Below are positions 1 through 7,204 of a DNA stretch of 15,264 nucleotides, in pieces (positions within the stretch are counted from its first letter, which is position 1; every line of letters starts with the position of its first letter). The stretch is taken from positions 1-15,264 of the forward strand of contig CAZDIA010000055.1 of NCBI GenBank assembly GCA_964505385.1. The letters are read 5' to 3'. The translations under genes were made by a program, and so were the position numbers. The stretch comes from SLJN01 sp964505385 (GTDB lineage: Bacteria > Bacteroidota > Rhodothermia > Balneolales > Natronogracilivirgulaceae). The notes beneath the pieces are model-generated. The model made no database searches. It was not told the DNA's origin and worked only from the letters and a program-made list of their open reading frames with translations.

Positions 1-2060
1 GCACTTACGATCATATGATCAGCTTGTTCAATCAGCGGCCGGGCTGGTTCGAGAAGCTGTTTGGATAGCAACAGTCCGTAACGGTTAACTACCGGAGTCG
101 GAAGCTCTTCAACTATAGCGGTGCGAAAGTGTTCAAGTAATTCATTAACATTTTGATCTGTGTTGAGATCTATCTTCCACGCTTCATGACGCTCACCAAG
201 CACGGCTATGGCAAGTATGTGATCATTAGTTTCGGCAAAAGTAAAAACAGCCGTATTCTGTCCGATCCATTCTGTCAGTTCGTTCATGCCGATCGGGGTG
301 ATCTGCATTCGTTCGGTGGTTTCATCAAGCAAAGAAGCCTGAACCAGTTCATGTTCGGTTTGCAAGCTGCTTAGCCTGCGCCTCAATGAGTCTTGAACTT
401 CCTGATCGTAGTCAGCCTCAAGCTGCTCGTAGGTTTCCAGAATCTTATCCTCCAAGACAAGACTTCTTACGTGTTCTTCTTCCGGCACGTCATCTCTCGC
501 GTAATGCGCCTGCTTCATTTCTTCCAGTAACACACGGGCCCTGCTGAGCTCCAATACCTCAAAAGCTGTTTCAATATCTCCATTATCAAGATAAGCTTCG
601 GCAATCTGTTTAAAACGGTCGGCATGTTTGGCAAAATAGCTGCTTCTTAAATCTCCACTCGACCGAATGTGCTGCCGTCTGGTTTCAATAGCGGAAATAT
701 AGGTATTGGCTACTTCAAAGAAATGGGGATCATCCGGATCAGTGAGATCAAGGACGGCTTCAGAATATAGCTCGATTAAGTTGGGATCTTCAAAGGTCTG
801 AGCAATATCTTTTGCGGCTGACAAATAATCAGCCATTTTAGCTTGATTATCTTTGGATGAATAGATTCGGGCGATTCTGAGTTTTGCTCTGACCTTAGGT
901 GTTACCAGTTCGGACTTTCGGCCATAATGGAGTGCCTGATTAGCGTGATGATAGCTTGAGTCTATCTCATTGTTATTGTAATAGAGATTAGCTATCTGAG
1001 AATAAGAATTGGAAATTCTCTCATTATTTTCAGTTTGATAAGCTTTATCCAAACTGCGTAGGTTATAGTATAGCGAAAGGTCGAAATCCCCTTCATAGCT
1101 ATGCACCGAGGCGATGTTGTTTAGCAAAATTCTCTGTAGCGCCAAAGAGTTGATCTCATCAAACATCTCCATATTTGCAGTATAGTATTCATGGGCTCTG
1201 TCGTACTGATTTAAAACTGAGTATACCTGAGCAATGTTGTTATTGATTCGAATCTGCATATTCGTGAGATCAAGATCTTCGGCAAGTTCAAGGCTCAACG
1301 CGTAATACCTCAAGGACCTGTCATATTCACCAAGCTTTCTGTATGTGTATCCAAGACTGTTCATGAGGTTTACTTTTCTATAGGTATCCCCCATCTCTTC
1401 CAGCAATTCACGTTGTTGCATGAATAAATCCAAAGCAACTTCAAAATCTCCCAAATCACGGTGGGTTTGGGCAAGGTTTCCAAGTGCTATCGCTTGAGTT
1501 TCTTCATCATCAAAAGTCTTTGCCAAACCGATAGCACGGTTATATTCTTGTATGGCTTCTTCAATATATTCCCGGCTATGATGTAATGTGCCGGTATTAA
1601 GTGCGGTTACCGCAAAGGCTTCGTAAGGATCATCCTCATCAATGTATTCTTCTGCCATGTTATAATATTCCAGAGCCTGATCTAAATCTCCCCTGGTTCT
1701 TGCTATGGCTCCGAGATTGTTTAGGGTGTGCAGCACATTTTCACCAACATAGATTTCGTCAGCAAGATCCAGGATTTTTTTACCATACCTCACAGCCATT
1801 TCAAAATTTTCTTTCATGCGGTAGGTGTTGGTGTAATAGGCGTAAGCTTCAGCAATACCGGCGCTGTCGTTTCTCGTGGTGAATATTTCGTAGGCGTGGT
1901 TTGTTAATTCTATAGCTTTTTCAAATTTGCCGGTTTGCCAAAGTTGGTGGGTTTCCTCCAGCAAGCTATCGGGATCGGTATTAGCCAAAGCAGGGTTGAG
2001 TAATCCCCCCCATATCAGTAATACTAACAGTCCTGCTTTTACCAAGTACCAATTGCCCAT
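1..2060 (-). CDS. Secreted TPR-CHAT domain protein, N-terminal part (C-terminus off the window)
   Basis: Reading the minus strand from the ATG at 2060 gives an uninterrupted frame of 686 codons that leaves the window at base 1. Residues 1-26 form a signal peptide (hydrophobic LLVLLIWGGLL, cleavage probably after NPALA). Residues about 35-400 are tandem TPR helices with typical signatures (NLGAIARTRGDLDQALEYY, SLGYTYRKLGEYDRSLRYY). Residues about 440-585 are further helical repeats ending in SRARVLLEEM, the usual lead-in to a CHAT domain. Residues from about 592 (ELTEWIGQNTAVFTFAE, then LLLSKQLLEPARPLIEQA) match the start of CHAT, a caspase-like peptidase fold. The catalytic His/Cys region lies outside the window, so activity cannot be judged. 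An AAGGA Shine-Dalgarno lies at 2065-2069, four bases before the ATG. The signal peptide implies a periplasmic or surface location, unlike cytoplasmic CHAT proteases of defence systems. The family call is by recognition and fairly sure. Confidence 0.88.
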   Translation of the reverse strand, partial: MGNWYLVKAGLLVLLIWGGLLNPALANTDPDSLLEETHQLWQTGKFEKAIELTNHAYEIFTTRNDSAGIAEAYAYYTNTYRMKENFEMAVRYGKKILDLADEIYVGENVLHTLNNLGAIARTRGDLDQALEYYNMAEEYIDEDDPYEAFAVTALNTGTLHHSREYIEEAIQEYNRAIGLAKTFDDEETQAIALGNLAQTHRDLGDFEVALDLFMQQRELLEEMGDTYRKVNLMNSLGYTYRKLGEYDRSLRYYALSLELAEDLDLTNMQIRINNNIAQVYSVLNQYDRAHEYYTANMEMFDEINSLALQRILLNNIASVHSYEGDFDLSLYYNLRSLDKAYQTENNERISNSYSQIANLYYNNNEIDSSYHHANQALHYGRKSELVTPKVRAKLRIARIYSSKDNQAKMADYLSAAKDIAQTFEDPNLIELYSEAVLDLTDPDDPHFFEVANTYISAIETRRQHIRSSGDLRSSYFAKHADRFKQIAEAYLDNGDIETAFEVLELSRARVLLEEMKQAHYARDDVPEEEHVRSLVLEDKILETYEQLEADYDQEVQDSLRRRLSSLQTEHELVQASLLDETTERMQITPIGMNELTEWIGQNTAVFTFAETNDHILAIAVLGERHEAWKIDLNTDQNVNELLEHFRTAIVEELPTPVVNRYGLLLSKQLLEPARPLIEQADHMIVS

Positions 2061-2256
2061 GAAATCCTTTTCTCAGAGCCCGAGGTTAATTTTTCGGCTG
2101 TATAATGAGCTGAATTTTTTATAAAGTAATACAATAGCAGAGTTTATACAATAGAAATTTAAAATACCTATTGCAATTCTGTTAGTAATTATGCAAATAG
2201 TAACATGAGATTGCAGAGAGCAATTGTTTATTCATTCCGCCCAAAAAGACAATACT
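2061..2256. other. AT-rich divergent intergenic region with 9-bp direct repeats
   Basis: This gap separates the minus-strand TPR-CHAT gene from a possible small plus-strand ORF and should hold the TPR-CHAT promoter. A 9-base direct repeat ATACAATAG occurs at 2129-2137 and 2146-2154, spaced 17 bases start to start, about 70-95 bases upstream of the TPR-CHAT start. On the minus strand this area contains a loose TTG...TACTTTAT arrangement resembling the Bacteroidota -33/-7 pattern, but the match is imperfect. I see no RNA gene here. Confidence 0.4.
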
Positions 2257-2382
2257 ATGGAAAATCTTGATATTTATTACCAGAGATACTTAGCGCAATC
2301 CCCTAACGGTCATGATGATAAAAAAGATGATGACGAAGATAACCAGGATAAGAATGACAAGCCTGGTGAAAAAGAGGATTAG
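2257..2382 (+). CDS. Possible small acidic protein, 41 aa, unknown function
   Basis: An ATG at 2257 opens a 41-codon frame ending in TAG at 2380-2382. The peptide begins MENLDIYYQRYLAQ and then turns into a very hydrophilic tail rich in Asp, Lys and Glu (HDDKKDDDEDNQDK, ending PGEKED). There is no signal peptide, no transmembrane stretch and no recognised domain. No Shine-Dalgarno is visible, but that is common in this window. It ends 23 bases from the convergent DDAH-like gene and is divergent from the TPR-CHAT gene. The composition change from an aromatic/hydrophobic start to a charged, probably disordered tail looks coding rather than random, but a frame this short in AT-rich DNA can arise by chance. 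It is a candidate only. Confidence 0.35.
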   Translation: MENLDIYYQRYLAQSPNGHDDKKDDDEDNQDKNDKPGEKED

Positions 2383-2405
2383 GATCAAAACGGGGGAACT
2401 GGTCT

Positions 2406-3302
2406 CTACCAGTGTAGCAGCTTCATACAGAATACACTACCGCCACTTTTGAGAAATTCATCCGTATCGACCTCAATAGGTGTATAGCCCTGTTTTTTTA
2501 GCTCTTTATTTGCGTTTTTACATCCTCTCTGGATGATGACGTGCTGCCCGTCCGGGCAAGTTGCATTGCAGGCGAAAAGTTCTTCGGCTTCGTACTGATT
2601 GGTCTCAATTACGGTCTCAAAGCCTTTGTTGATTGTCTTCAGGCTATTGGCTGTGAAAGCGTCGGGATATATCATTACGGCATTCTCATTGAGCGGGCAA
2701 AAGCAGGTATCAAGGTGGTAAAAGGAAGGGTGTTTTAATTCAAGCGCTGCTACGGGTACGTTAAAACGGGAAGAAATTTGCTCATATGCGCTACGGGAAC
2801 TTCGGAATCCGTATCCTCCCCAAAGCATTCGTTTGCCGGGGTGCCAAATAGCATCCCCCATTCCTTCAAAGCTCTCGGTACTGCGGTGATCAAGGTGGTG
2901 AACCAAAAAGCCCTGCTGGCGATACCACTGCTCAAAATACGGCACTTCACCCTCGCGGTGCTTTGAATTCATAATGCTCATAATCACCTCGCGGTTCCCC
3001 CTCTTGCTGATAAACGGCAAGCTTTGGTTGGCAGAAAAGACCATATCCGGAAGATCGGGCTGAGGTTCAACGGTATTCAGCTTAAGGCCGAGATTGACGA
3101 AATTGTCGCGCACCTGTTCCCACTGTTCTCTGGCCAGTTTTTTGTCTACTTTGCCGACATTTCCCTCCATATGTGGATTTATGACATAATCCACAGAAAA
3201 ATAAGTGGGTTCTACCATTAATACGCATGTTGGCCACTCCATCGGGTCAACATGTCTGAGAGCACTGCTTAATGCATCAGGACCTGTTACTAAATTTGTC
3301 AT
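2406..3302 (-). CDS. DDAH / amidinotransferase-fold (pentein) guanidino hydrolase
   Basis: This is a 298-residue protein from the ATG at 3302. The same frame could begin 12 codons earlier at a TTG (3338), but the ATG is preferred because the family fold starts at TCVLMVEPTYFSVDYVINPHM. Visible family features, numbered from the ATG, are the substrate-binding DMVFSAN (about 86-92), an FEGMGD segment (about 145-150, the Glu/Asp of the EGGGD motif), the catalytic His in FYHLD (H196), and the catalytic Cys in GGSVFC close to the C-terminus (C292). Penteins of this group hydrolyse or transfer guanidino groups of arginine or methylated arginines through a Cys-His pair. The protein looks cytosolic, with no signal peptide. 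The likely reaction is dimethylarginine or arginine to citrulline, but the exact substrate cannot be read from sequence. It is divergent from the DUF58 gene, with no arginine-pathway neighbour in the window. Confidence 0.85.
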   Translation of the reverse strand: MTNLVTGPDALSSALRHVDPMEWPTCVLMVEPTYFSVDYVINPHMEGNVGKVDKKLAREQWEQVRDNFVNLGLKLNTVEPQPDLPDMVFSANQSLPFISKRGNREVIMSIMNSKHREGEVPYFEQWYRQQGFLVHHLDHRSTESFEGMGDAIWHPGKRMLWGGYGFRSSRSAYEQISSRFNVPVAALELKHPSFYHLDTCFCPLNENAVMIYPDAFTANSLKTINKGFETVIETNQYEAEELFACNATCPDGQHVIIQRGCKNANKELKKQGYTPIEVDTDEFLKSGGSVFCMKLLHW

Positions 3303-3445
3303 TCTGCCTAATAAAAAATTTTGTGTATAATCACTCAATATATAAAAATTCGCAATTTATTGAAGTATTGTGGGTTGTTGGGGATAGGAAAAATATTTTT
3401 CACAGTAAGTGTGGTATCTGAGTTGAATTGAATTACTCCACCCGT
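3303..3445. promoter_or_regulatory. Divergent promoter region with a 14-bp perfect palindrome
   Basis: This is the gap between the divergently transcribed DDAH-like and DUF58 genes. A perfect palindrome GAAAAATATTTTTC spans 3388-3401, a position from which one site could influence both genes. It is simple AT-rich sequence, so it may be chance or DNA curvature rather than an operator. No confident -35/-10 pair was identified. Confidence 0.3.
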
Positions 3446-4387
3446 ATGGCTAAAACAAATCAAAATGAGCTACTCAATTCAAAATTGTTGAATCAAATCG
3501 CGCCGTTGGAGCTCAAGGCGCGTAAGATTGTAGAAGGGTTCATTAGCGGGTTGCATAAAAGCCCCTATTATGGTTTCAGTGTTGAATTTGCCGAGCACCG
3601 GCCATATAACCACGGTGATGAAATACGCCATATCGATTGGAAAGTCTACGGCAAATCGGAGCGATATTACATCAAGCAATATGAAGAAGAAACCAACCTG
3701 CGATGTCACATTTTGCTTGATGTGAGCAGCTCAATGCTGTTCAAATATTATGCTGACTGGAGCAAGCTAAAGTATGCCATACATATGGCGGCATCACTTG
3801 CTTACCTGATGCATCGCCAGCGGGACGGTGTTGGGCTGATCCCTTTTGATACCCGGCCCATCACAACCATTCCTCCCAAATCATCATACAGCCATTTGAG
3901 GTATATGTTCAAACAGTTGGAGCAGTATCTTGCGGAGGAACAGACCAAAGCACCTGATCAGCGGAAGACCGCTTCAGCTGAAGTTATTCATGAAATAGCT
4001 GAGCGTATCAACCGGCGCAGTCTTGTAATCATTTTGAGTGACCTGTTTGAGAATACCTCCAGGCAGGATGAGCTTGCCAGCGCATTAAAACACCTGAAAC
4101 ACCGGAAACACGAGGTGATTTTATTTCATTTGCTGGAAAAACGCAGTGAACGAGAGCTGGATCTGCCTGATCGCAGATACATCTTTCAGGATCTCGAAAC
4201 CGGAAGTGAAATTGATGTGCTCCCGCGCCAGGTTAAACAAGATTACAAAGAAAAAATGAACACGTATGTTGAAGAGTTTAAGCATATGTGCGGCAATGCA
4301 AAAATCGACTTTCATCAAATTGATACTGAATCCTCGTTCGAGCATTCCTTAATTGCCTATTTAAATAAAAGACGCCGCTTGATGTAA
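3446..4387 (+). CDS. DUF58 family protein with von Willebrand A-like domain
   Basis: This is a 313-residue protein from the ATG at 3446. An in-frame TTG six codons upstream (3428) is possible but MAKTNQNELL is the more natural start. The DUF58 signature is clear at residues 54-70: YNHGDEIRHIDWKVYGK. It is followed by a VWA-like MIDAS motif DVSSS with D92, S94 and S96. There is no membrane segment, so this is the short soluble form of the family. In many bacteria such proteins sit next to a MoxR-type AAA+ ATPase and membrane VWA proteins, in clusters thought to act in envelope integrity or metal insertion. No MoxR gene occurs within this window. The gene is followed after 15 bases by a small membrane protein, probably co-transcribed. 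Family assignment is firm; the biological role is unknown. Confidence 0.9.
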   Translation: MAKTNQNELLNSKLLNQIAPLELKARKIVEGFISGLHKSPYYGFSVEFAEHRPYNHGDEIRHIDWKVYGKSERYYIKQYEEETNLRCHILLDVSSSMLFKYYADWSKLKYAIHMAASLAYLMHRQRDGVGLIPFDTRPITTIPPKSSYSHLRYMFKQLEQYLAEEQTKAPDQRKTASAEVIHEIAERINRRSLVIILSDLFENTSRQDELASALKHLKHRKHEVILFHLLEKRSERELDLPDRRYIFQDLETGSEIDVLPRQVKQDYKEKMNTYVEEFKHMCGNAKIDFHQIDTESSFEHSLIAYLNKRRRLM

Positions 4388-4402
4388 CGCTCGCAGTTTC
4401 CT

Positions 4403-4723
4403 ATGATTAATGTCATGGATAAATCGAGCTCTGATAAAGTGGAAGAAAAGCAAATAGCGACAAAAAAAGCCTACGGTTCAAGGTGGAGGTATGTGCTGGG
4501 CAAAAGCCTTCGAATGGCGATAATTGTTCCGTTATTCGTGATTTTTATCGAACAATTTGTTCTGCCTCTGTTTTTTGATGCCGCTGAATTCGACTATTAC
4601 TATTTTACGAGCATAGCTTTGGCTGTAGACTATCTGTGGATGGCTGGTGCGACTTTTTTGATTTTTTCGCTTTTTCACCTGTTGGAATGGAACCAGTCGG
4701 CTAAAATTCCGGAAGATGAGTAG
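4403..4723 (+). CDS. Small inner-membrane protein, unknown function, probable partner of DUF58 protein
   Basis: This is a 106-residue protein with an ATG at 4403; a second ATG at 4415 would give 102 residues and is equally plausible. The first 35 residues are charged and cytosolic in character. Two hydrophobic segments follow, about 38-58 (LRMAIIVPLFVIFIEQFVLPLFF) and about 66-92 (ending ATFLIFSLFHLL), then a short acidic tail IPEDE. I do not recognise a domain. The gene starts 15 bases after the DUF58 stop on the same strand, so an operon is likely, and it could anchor or assist that soluble protein at the membrane. That role is inference from position. It could equally be an unrelated small membrane protein. 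Confidence 0.75.
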   Translation: MINVMDKSSSDKVEEKQIATKKAYGSRWRYVLGKSLRMAIIVPLFVIFIEQFVLPLFFDAAEFDYYYFTSIALAVDYLWMAGATFLIFSLFHLLEWNQSAKIPEDE

Positions 4724-4772
4724 AGATAATAAATAATGTTATTATGAGTAAAAAAAGCGGAATTGCCTGAGG

Positions 4773-4800
4773 TTGTTTTTGTCTGAAATTCCTATATTTA
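4773..4800 (+). promoter_or_regulatory. Possible Bacteroidota-type promoter for the two-component operon
   Basis: A TTG at 4773-4775 and TATATTTA at 4793-4800 (seven of eight positions of TAnnTTTG if the last base is relaxed) are separated by 17 bases. They lie 33 bases before the response regulator ATG. The placement suits a promoter but the match is loose. Confidence 0.27.
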
Positions 4801-4832
4801 AGCGATTTTTTTACGATCAATAACTGATTTAA

Positions 4833-5540
4833 ATGAATAAAGAGGTAACTGTTCTTGTTGTCGAAGATGAGCAAGAGCCTGCAGAAATGTTGAAAAACTA
4901 CCTGGAAATGAACGAGTACCAGGTTCTGCTTGCTGAAGATGGAGATACTGCCATCAACTTGATTCACGCTCATGCCGACAGCATCGATGTAGCTGTGCTG
5001 GATATTATGGTACCGGGTGCAGACGGGCTGGAGCTTTGCCGCAGAATCCGTAAGCACCCTGTGCTTTTTGAAATTCCGGTGATATTCCTGACAGCCAAAG
5101 ATAAGGAAGTTGATGAAATCGAGGGCCTTGATGTTGGTGCGGACAGCTATATCCCCAAACCGGTTAGTCTCAACTTAATTAAAGCGCACATTGATTCACA
5201 ACTTCGCCGACATAAGCCAAACCATCAGGGCTGGATCAGTTATGGCAACGTGAGCCTGTCAACCGAGGCGATGGAGGTATTCAATTCCGGAGAAAGAGTA
5301 GATTTAACCCATACCGAATATCTGATTCTGAAATTATTCTTTGAAAACCCTAGGCTAGTGTATTCACGTCAGCAGATTCTTGAGCACATAAGCCCGGAAG
5401 AAAAATTTGTTTTTGACCGTACCATAGACGTTCACATAAAAAATTTGAGAATTAAGCTCGGAGATGATGGCGAGTTGATAAAAACCTACCGAGGAGCAGG
5501 TTATGGTTTAAACAAAGAAATCATTCATCAGCCCGGTTGA
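4833..5540 (+). CDS. OmpR/PhoB-family DNA-binding response regulator
   Basis: This is a 235-residue two-domain regulator. Residues 5-122 are a receiver domain with the acidic pair E11-D12, the phosphoacceptor D57 in VLDIMVP, the switch residue T87 in FLTAKD, and the conserved K109 in PKPVS. Residues about 138-228 are a winged-helix trans_reg_C domain (LTHTEYLILKLF, RTIDVHIKNLRIKLG, IKTYRGAGYGL). All catalytic residues are present, so it should be a functional phosphorylation-dependent transcription factor. It is followed by its histidine kinase on the same strand. The target genes are unknown. Ligand and stimulus are not predictable, so I give no gene symbol although the architecture is that of the BaeR/CpxR/PhoB group. 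Confidence 0.95.
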   Translation: MNKEVTVLVVEDEQEPAEMLKNYLEMNEYQVLLAEDGDTAINLIHAHADSIDVAVLDIMVPGADGLELCRRIRKHPVLFEIPVIFLTAKDKEVDEIEGLDVGADSYIPKPVSLNLIKAHIDSQLRRHKPNHQGWISYGNVSLSTEAMEVFNSGERVDLTHTEYLILKLFFENPRLVYSRQQILEHISPEEKFVFDRTIDVHIKNLRIKLGDDGELIKTYRGAGYGLNKEIIHQPG

Positions 5541-5634
5541 AAAGCGCCTGTAAGCAGGTTTGTTTTATAATTGATAACTACGGTAAAAATGAATCGCCCA
5601 TTAATAAATACTGAGCATATCTAACCAAGCAGAT

Positions 5635-7023
5635 ATGAAAATCCGCACAAAGCTCGCTCTGACTTTTATCTTGCTGATGATATTTGGTGTTACGGCCGTG
5701 AGTAGTTTTTCAATTATGTATATCAGAGCATTTCTTCTTGAACAGGGTGTGGAAGACATGGTTAAAGATGCTCGGTTGATTTCTCACGCACTGCAGCATA
5801 TTGATTCATATGATGACCTTGAAGATGATGATGGGTTTTCCGGCGCTGAGCCGTATCATTTGCAAATCTATAGTGATAAGGGGGATGTCGTCTATCCTGG
5901 ATCAGCAGAGCGGCAATCCGACGAAAACATACCGGGATACGTAGTTCAGTATTTTAAGCAACACGACGAAAAAATTATGCTGGATGAGTACCGTGAGGAT
6001 GACCGCATTGCCGTTTTCGGGAAACTTGATTCCGGTATCGTTACTGACGGCTGGTTTGGAATTTCAAAAGATGAGGACATATTGTACGAACCGGTAGCCA
6101 CAGTGCGCTGGATTATCTATACCGGCATGTTTATTTCGATTGGTTTGATCCTCGGGGTTAGTGCGTTTGTAGCGAGAGAAGTTTCCCGCCCTATTTTGCA
6201 ACTGAGTAAAGATGCAAAACGAATTGCCTCCGGCGATATCAACTATTCAATAGATATGAACCGAAAAGATGAGTTTGGTGATCTGGCAAACTCAGTCAAT
6301 TTGCTCTCTTATCATCTGAAAGCTGACAATGAGCGCCTCCTGGAGATCAATGAAAAACAGAGGCAGTTTTTTGCAGATATTGCCCACGAAGTTCGCAACC
6401 CCCTGCATACGATGATGGGATCACTTGAAATGCTGGAAATCGACAAGCTTGATACGGAAACCCGAAAAAAATATGTGGCTAATGCCCGGGGACAGGCAAA
6501 GAGGTTGAATCAGCTTTTTAAAGATATCATGACGCTGCAAGGGTACGACTCTGATCAGAATTTCATTAAACCAGTAACTTTCGACTTGTCTGAACTCGTG
6601 CCTCAGGTTTGTAACTGGTATCAGCATATAGCCGATGAAAACAACACTGAGCTTACATGGGATGAGCACTCCTGCAATGTTGTAGCTGATAAAGACAAGA
6701 TTGAACAGGTGTTTTCCAATTTGATTTCAAATGCGCTTAAATTTACCAGCGGGGGCAAGGTTGAAGTTCGGTATGATCAAAAAGAGCAGAATGAGGTCAC
6801 CGTTGAGGTTATTGATACCGGTATAGGAATTCCGGAGGAGCATCAAGAGCGGCTGTTTGACCGGTTTTACCGTACGGACAAAGCGCGTTCACGCGATAAG
6901 GGTGGCACCGGGCTCGGATTATCCGTTGTGAAAAGTATACTCGATGCTCACGGAAAGGATATGAACCTGGAAAGCAAACCGGGTGAGGGCTCCCGCTTTT
7001 ATTTTAAACTCGATAAAGCTTAG
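5635..7023 (+). CDS. HAMP-domain sensor histidine kinase
   Basis: This is a 462-residue membrane kinase. Transmembrane helix 1 spans about 7-29, an acidic periplasmic sensor region about 30-155, transmembrane helix 2 about 156-178, and HAMP about 179-231 (REVSRPILQLSKDAKRIASG). The HisKA box is FFADIAHEVRNPL with phospho-His H251. The HATPase_c domain has the N box around N366 (LISNALKF), G1 DTGIG at 394-398, an F box LFDRFYR, and G2 GGTGLGL at 423-429. All motifs are intact. The gene lies 94 bases downstream of the response regulator and should phosphorylate it. The sensor domain has no recognised fold; its Asp/Glu-rich stretch (YDDLEDDDG at 59-67) might bind cations, which is only a guess. 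Start: ATG at 5635 directly before a standard signal-anchor. Confidence 0.95.
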   Translation: MKIRTKLALTFILLMIFGVTAVSSFSIMYIRAFLLEQGVEDMVKDARLISHALQHIDSYDDLEDDDGFSGAEPYHLQIYSDKGDVVYPGSAERQSDENIPGYVVQYFKQHDEKIMLDEYREDDRIAVFGKLDSGIVTDGWFGISKDEDILYEPVATVRWIIYTGMFISIGLILGVSAFVAREVSRPILQLSKDAKRIASGDINYSIDMNRKDEFGDLANSVNLLSYHLKADNERLLEINEKQRQFFADIAHEVRNPLHTMMGSLEMLEIDKLDTETRKKYVANARGQAKRLNQLFKDIMTLQGYDSDQNFIKPVTFDLSELVPQVCNWYQHIADENNTELTWDEHSCNVVADKDKIEQVFSNLISNALKFTSGGKVEVRYDQKEQNEVTVEVIDTGIGIPEEHQERLFDRFYRTDKARSRDKGGTGLGLSVVKSILDAHGKDMNLESKPGEGSRFYFKLDKA

Positions 7024-7053
7024 ATCAAGCTCTATAACCACTTTATATGGCTC

Positions 7054-7128
7054 TCGTTTCTCGTTAGTCGTTACTCGTTTGTCATTAGGGGTTGATGAAT
7101 ACAACGACAAACCAGTAACGAGAAACGA
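7054..7128. repeat. Large imperfect palindrome of the TCGTTTCTCGTTA type, between convergent genes
   Basis: The left arm (7054-7083) begins TCGTTTCTCGTTA and ends GTTTGTC. The right arm (7106-7128) begins GACAAAC and ends TAACGAGAAACGA. The outer 13 bases (7054-7066 with 7116-7128) and an inner 7 bases (7077-7083 with 7106-7112) are perfect complements. The arms differ in length because the left arm carries a 7-base tandem duplication (GTCGTTA); without it the arms would match at 22 of 23 positions. The loop is 22 bases (7084-7105). It lies between the kinase stop (7023) and the end of the convergent gene at 7205, so it could also act as a bidirectional terminator, though no long T-run follows. 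Confidence 0.75.
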
Positions 7129-7204
7129 AAAAACAGCCTGAACAAGCTCTTCCGGCAACTCGAAGCTGTCACAGCAACTACAATGACTTTTATAGGAAGT
7201 TAAA

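Noticed and set aside
1..4387. A defence island built on the CHAT protein and neighbours
   Set aside because: The CHAT protein has a signal peptide, the neighbours are a guanidino hydrolase and a DUF58 protein, and no nuclease, NLR, reverse transcriptase or CRISPR component is present.
4701..5057. A 118-codon minus-strand frame opposite the response regulator start
   Set aside because: It overlaps the receiver domain with all its catalytic motifs; no recognisable protein.
5541..5634. Terminator between response regulator and kinase (CCTG-TAAG-CAGG followed by TTTGTTTT)
   Set aside because: The stem is only 4 bp and the genes are an obvious pair; it would at most be a weak attenuator.
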